In this document: positions 62,117-64,000 of the stretch, one piece after another
Layout: each line of letters begins with the position of its first letter
Position numbering within the stretch: the stretch's first letter is position 1
Assembly (NCBI RefSeq): GCF_020166395.1
Contig: NZ_JAIQXU010000021.1
Location: forward strand, 1 to 64,000
From: Deinococcus betulae
GTDB lineage: Bacteria > Deinococcota > Deinococci > Deinococcales > Deinococcaceae
Direction of reading: 5' to 3'
DNA: 64,000 bases
Program-made: the position numbers and the translations under genes
Notes under the pieces: model-generated
Told to the model about the DNA's origin: nothing
What the model saw: only the letters and a program-made list of their open reading frames with translations
Database searches by the model: none

Positions 62117-64000
62117 TCAGGCCAGGACGGCGGGCGCCGCGGCGGAGGTAGAGGCGATGAGGGCCGCCACCTGCGCCGGCTGGGTGCGGCAGAAGTAGTG
62201 CCCGCCACGCTCCAGGGTATGCAGGGTGACGTGGGAGGCGCAGGTGTGCCACGCGGCGTCCGGGGCGAATTCAGTGTGAGTGAGGGGATCGTCCTGCGCT
62301 ATGACGACCGTGAGTGGCGCGCGCAGCGACCGGTCCGCCCAGTGTTCGCTGAGCGTGGCGAGGTACTGGTTGGCCCCCACCGCGTCGTCCCGGAAGCGGC
62401 GCACCATGGTGGCGCCCACGTCGGCGGCGACCCCGTCGAGTTCCGCGTAGCCAGTGGCGGTCACGAGGTAGTCCAGGACGTCCGCGTCCGACATGGCCTG
62501 CATGGTCTCCACGCCCGAGAGGGTCTGGGCGCGTCCAGCCAGCACCTTCCCAGCGACGAAGACGCGCTCCACCTCGGCGCCTGCCTCTTCCAGCAGGCGC
62601 GCAGTTTCAACCGCGACGGCTGAGCCCACGCAGTGACCCCACAGCAGGACGGGGCCCTGAATTTCACGGGTGATCACGTCTCGCAGCTGCGCGGCGAGCG
62701 CGGGCACGTCCACTGGGCCTGCGCGCTGGGCGTCGGCAAGGTCAACAGCGTACACGGCGACCCGTGCCCCGCGCGCCTGGAGGGCCTGGGCCAGCGGCTG
62801 GAAGTTGATCGCGTTGCCACCTGCATAAGGCACACAGATCAGCGTGCGGTCTACCGGGAGGTCCGCCGCGCTGACGCGGTGCAGGATCTGTGCGGTGGCC
62901 GCTGCTTTCTCGTCGGCCACCCGGGCCAGGGTGCTCAGCTGGGAGTGCCGCATCACGTCCAGCAGCGTGACGCGCCCTTCCAGCAGCAGCGCCACCCGCA
63001 GGGCCGCCAAGGAATTCCCGCCGAGGTCGAAGAAGTTGTCGGTGGCACTGATGGACCCGTACGGGACGCCCAGCAGGTCGCTCCAGACGGCCGCAATGCG
63101 CTGCTCGGTGGGGGTGGCAGGCGGGAGGTGGTCACCCTGGACCGCGGCGGTGGCCGTTCCCCGATGGAAGATGCGGCCCTCAGCAGGCGCGGCCTCCAGG
63201 GCGCCTCCAGGCAGCATACGGACCCGGCTCGCGTGGCCGGGTCGCCGACCGGGTGTGCCGACCGGCGCCAACTGCCCGGCGGTGTCCAGGATGGGCGCGC
63301 CGGAGATGAGGAGGGCCTGACGTTCAGCCTCGCCAATCAGGCTCGCGCCGCCGTGCTCCGCATTCAAGTCAGCGGTCATCAGCTCGAACGCGCGGCGGTA
63401 GTACCCGCCCATGCGCTCCACCTGCGCCGGGGTGAACACATGGTCGTGAAAGTGCAGACTCAGGCGAACGTCGTCCGTGAAGAAATGCCGTGAGAACTCA
63501 GCGCGCAGCACGAATTCCGTCTCGGAGTTCGCGCGGACGTCCAGCAGCGCGAACTCTGGGAGACGCTTCAGTTCCTTAAGGAGGTAAAAGTGCGTGTAGT
63601 TGAACGCAGTCTCGAACAGAATGTCCTGCGTGCCAAAATCCTGTTTCATGCGCGCCATCGGGTAGCGGCGGTGCGGGAGCAGCGCGGTTTCTGCGTCGTA
63701 CACCCGGCGGATCAGGTCCGACCAGCGGCCTGGCGCGGCTGACACCCGGAACGGCACGGTGTTCAGAAACAGCCCGATGGCCTGCGTGGCCCCCTCCACC
63801 TCCGGGCGGCCGCTGTGTTCATAGCCGGTCATGACGTCTGAGTCGCCGGACAGCACGCTCAGGACCTTCAGATGGGCGGTCATCAGCACCGTCTTGACCG
63901 GCACGTTCAGGCGTTCAGCCAGCGAGAGGATCGCGTCGGACAGCGCGCGGGGCAGGTGAACGTCATGGAACTGCACGTTCAGTGCGCCGCCCGGATCCTG
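62117..64000 (-). CDS. NRPS C-terminal end: condensation, vestigial A, carrier, thioesterase (partial)
   Basis: 628 codons, still open at the window edge. Order: the C-terminal half of a condensation domain (VMTGYEHSGRPEVEG, GLFLNTVPFRV, FNYTHFYLLKEL); linker LIGEAERQALL; about 80 residues left from an adenylation domain (LDTAGQLAPVGTPGRR, RVRMLPGGALE); a carrier domain with the pantetheine serine in DNFFDLGGNSL; a thioesterase (LICVPYAGGNAINF, GHCVGSAVAVETARLLEEAG, a late GGHYF). The nucleophile of GHSxG is cysteine here (codon 62630-62632). A carrier without an own A domain must be loaded in trans. Cys-type thioesterases are known, for example from the beta-lactone-forming obafluorin synthetase. 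Confidence 0.85.
   Translation of the reverse strand, partial: QDPGGALNVQFHDVHLPRALSDAILSLAERLNVPVKTVLMTAHLKVLSVLSGDSDVMTGYEHSGRPEVEGATQAIGLFLNTVPFRVSAAPGRWSDLIRRVYDAETALLPHRRYPMARMKQDFGTQDILFETAFNYTHFYLLKELKRLPEFALLDVRANSETEFVLRAEFSRHFFTDDVRLSLHFHDHVFTPAQVERMGGYYRRAFELMTADLNAEHGGASLIGEAERQALLISGAPILDTAGQLAPVGTPGRRPGHASRVRMLPGGALEAAPAEGRIFHRGTATAAVQGDHLPPATPTEQRIAAVWSDLLGVPYGSISATDNFFDLGGNSLAALRVALLLEGRVTLLDVMRHSQLSTLARVADEKAAATAQILHRVSAADLPVDRTLICVPYAGGNAINFQPLAQALQARGARVAVYAVDLADAQRAGPVDVPALAAQLRDVITREIQGPVLLWGHCVGSAVAVETARLLEEAGAEVERVFVAGKVLAGRAQTLSGVETMQAMSDADVLDYLVTATGYAELDGVAADVGATMVRRFRDDAVGANQYLATLSEHWADRSLRAPLTVVIAQDDPLTHTEFAPDAAWHTCASHVTLHTLERGGHYFCRTQPAQVAALIASTSAAAPAVLA

Overview
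The window looks like accessory DNA (a megaplasmid or genomic island) from a Deinococcus-type bacterium. The basis is high GC, many start codons lying 5-8 bases behind a TANNNT -10 box (leaderless genes, common in Deinococcus), delta-60-repeat lipoproteins, an aqualysin-like S8 protease, and IS families common in that genus (IS1, IS5, IS6, IS630, IS982, IS1182). The genus is an inference. No rRNA, tRNA or CRISPR array was recognised.

Layout. 0.5-6 kb: two lipoproteins and a secreted collagen-like protein in one direction, then a broken collagen/glycine-rich gene. 6.6-12.9 kb: two copies of a cassette made of a leaderless 55-aa peptide overlapping a delta-60-repeat lipoprotein. 13-20.2 kb: insertion sequences (dead IS1, intact IS5, IS6), a fifth lipoprotein, a phage-like fragment and a decayed integrase. 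20.2-30 kb: metabolic and regulatory genes: a RibD-like reductase, a kelch protein, a 43-aa membrane peptide behind a strong hairpin, a diguanylate cyclase, a dihydroorotate-dehydrogenase-like protein fused to membrane modules, an alpha/beta hydrolase, a lactonase-like protein and a VapBC pair. 30.7-32.9 kb: an array of seven tiny membrane proteins interrupted by a 141-bp mobile repeat. 33.2-34.5 kb: an SMI1/KNR4 protein facing a nuclease lipoprotein. 34.6-37 kb: decayed genes and an IS630. 37.2-42.9 kb: an MFS exporter with a divergent CGNR regulator, an accessory topoisomerase I and a four-gene unknown operon. 43.9-53.3 kb: an astacin protease, a TPR/degenerate-GGDEF protein, malic enzyme, an IclR regulator and a subtilase. 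53.4-59.3 kb: IS debris around a sugar ABC importer that has no ATPase gene. 59.3-64 kb: the edge of a non-ribosomal peptide cluster (nitrilase, Sfp-type PPTase, AzlD, AzlC and the end of an NRPS).

The observations most worth following are: (1) the paired 55-aa peptides carrying a RiPP-leader-like signature, overlapping the starts of lipoproteins; (2) a five-member lipoprotein family with one shared N-terminal module and different C-termini, one of them a metallopeptidase-like domain with its catalytic residues replaced; (3) a 141-bp repeat with IS630-like ends and a covarying hairpin, found inside an IS982 remnant; (4) the small membrane protein array; (5) an NRPS end with a vestigial adenylation domain and a cysteine-type thioesterase; (6) a membrane-fused DHODH-like pseudoenzyme.
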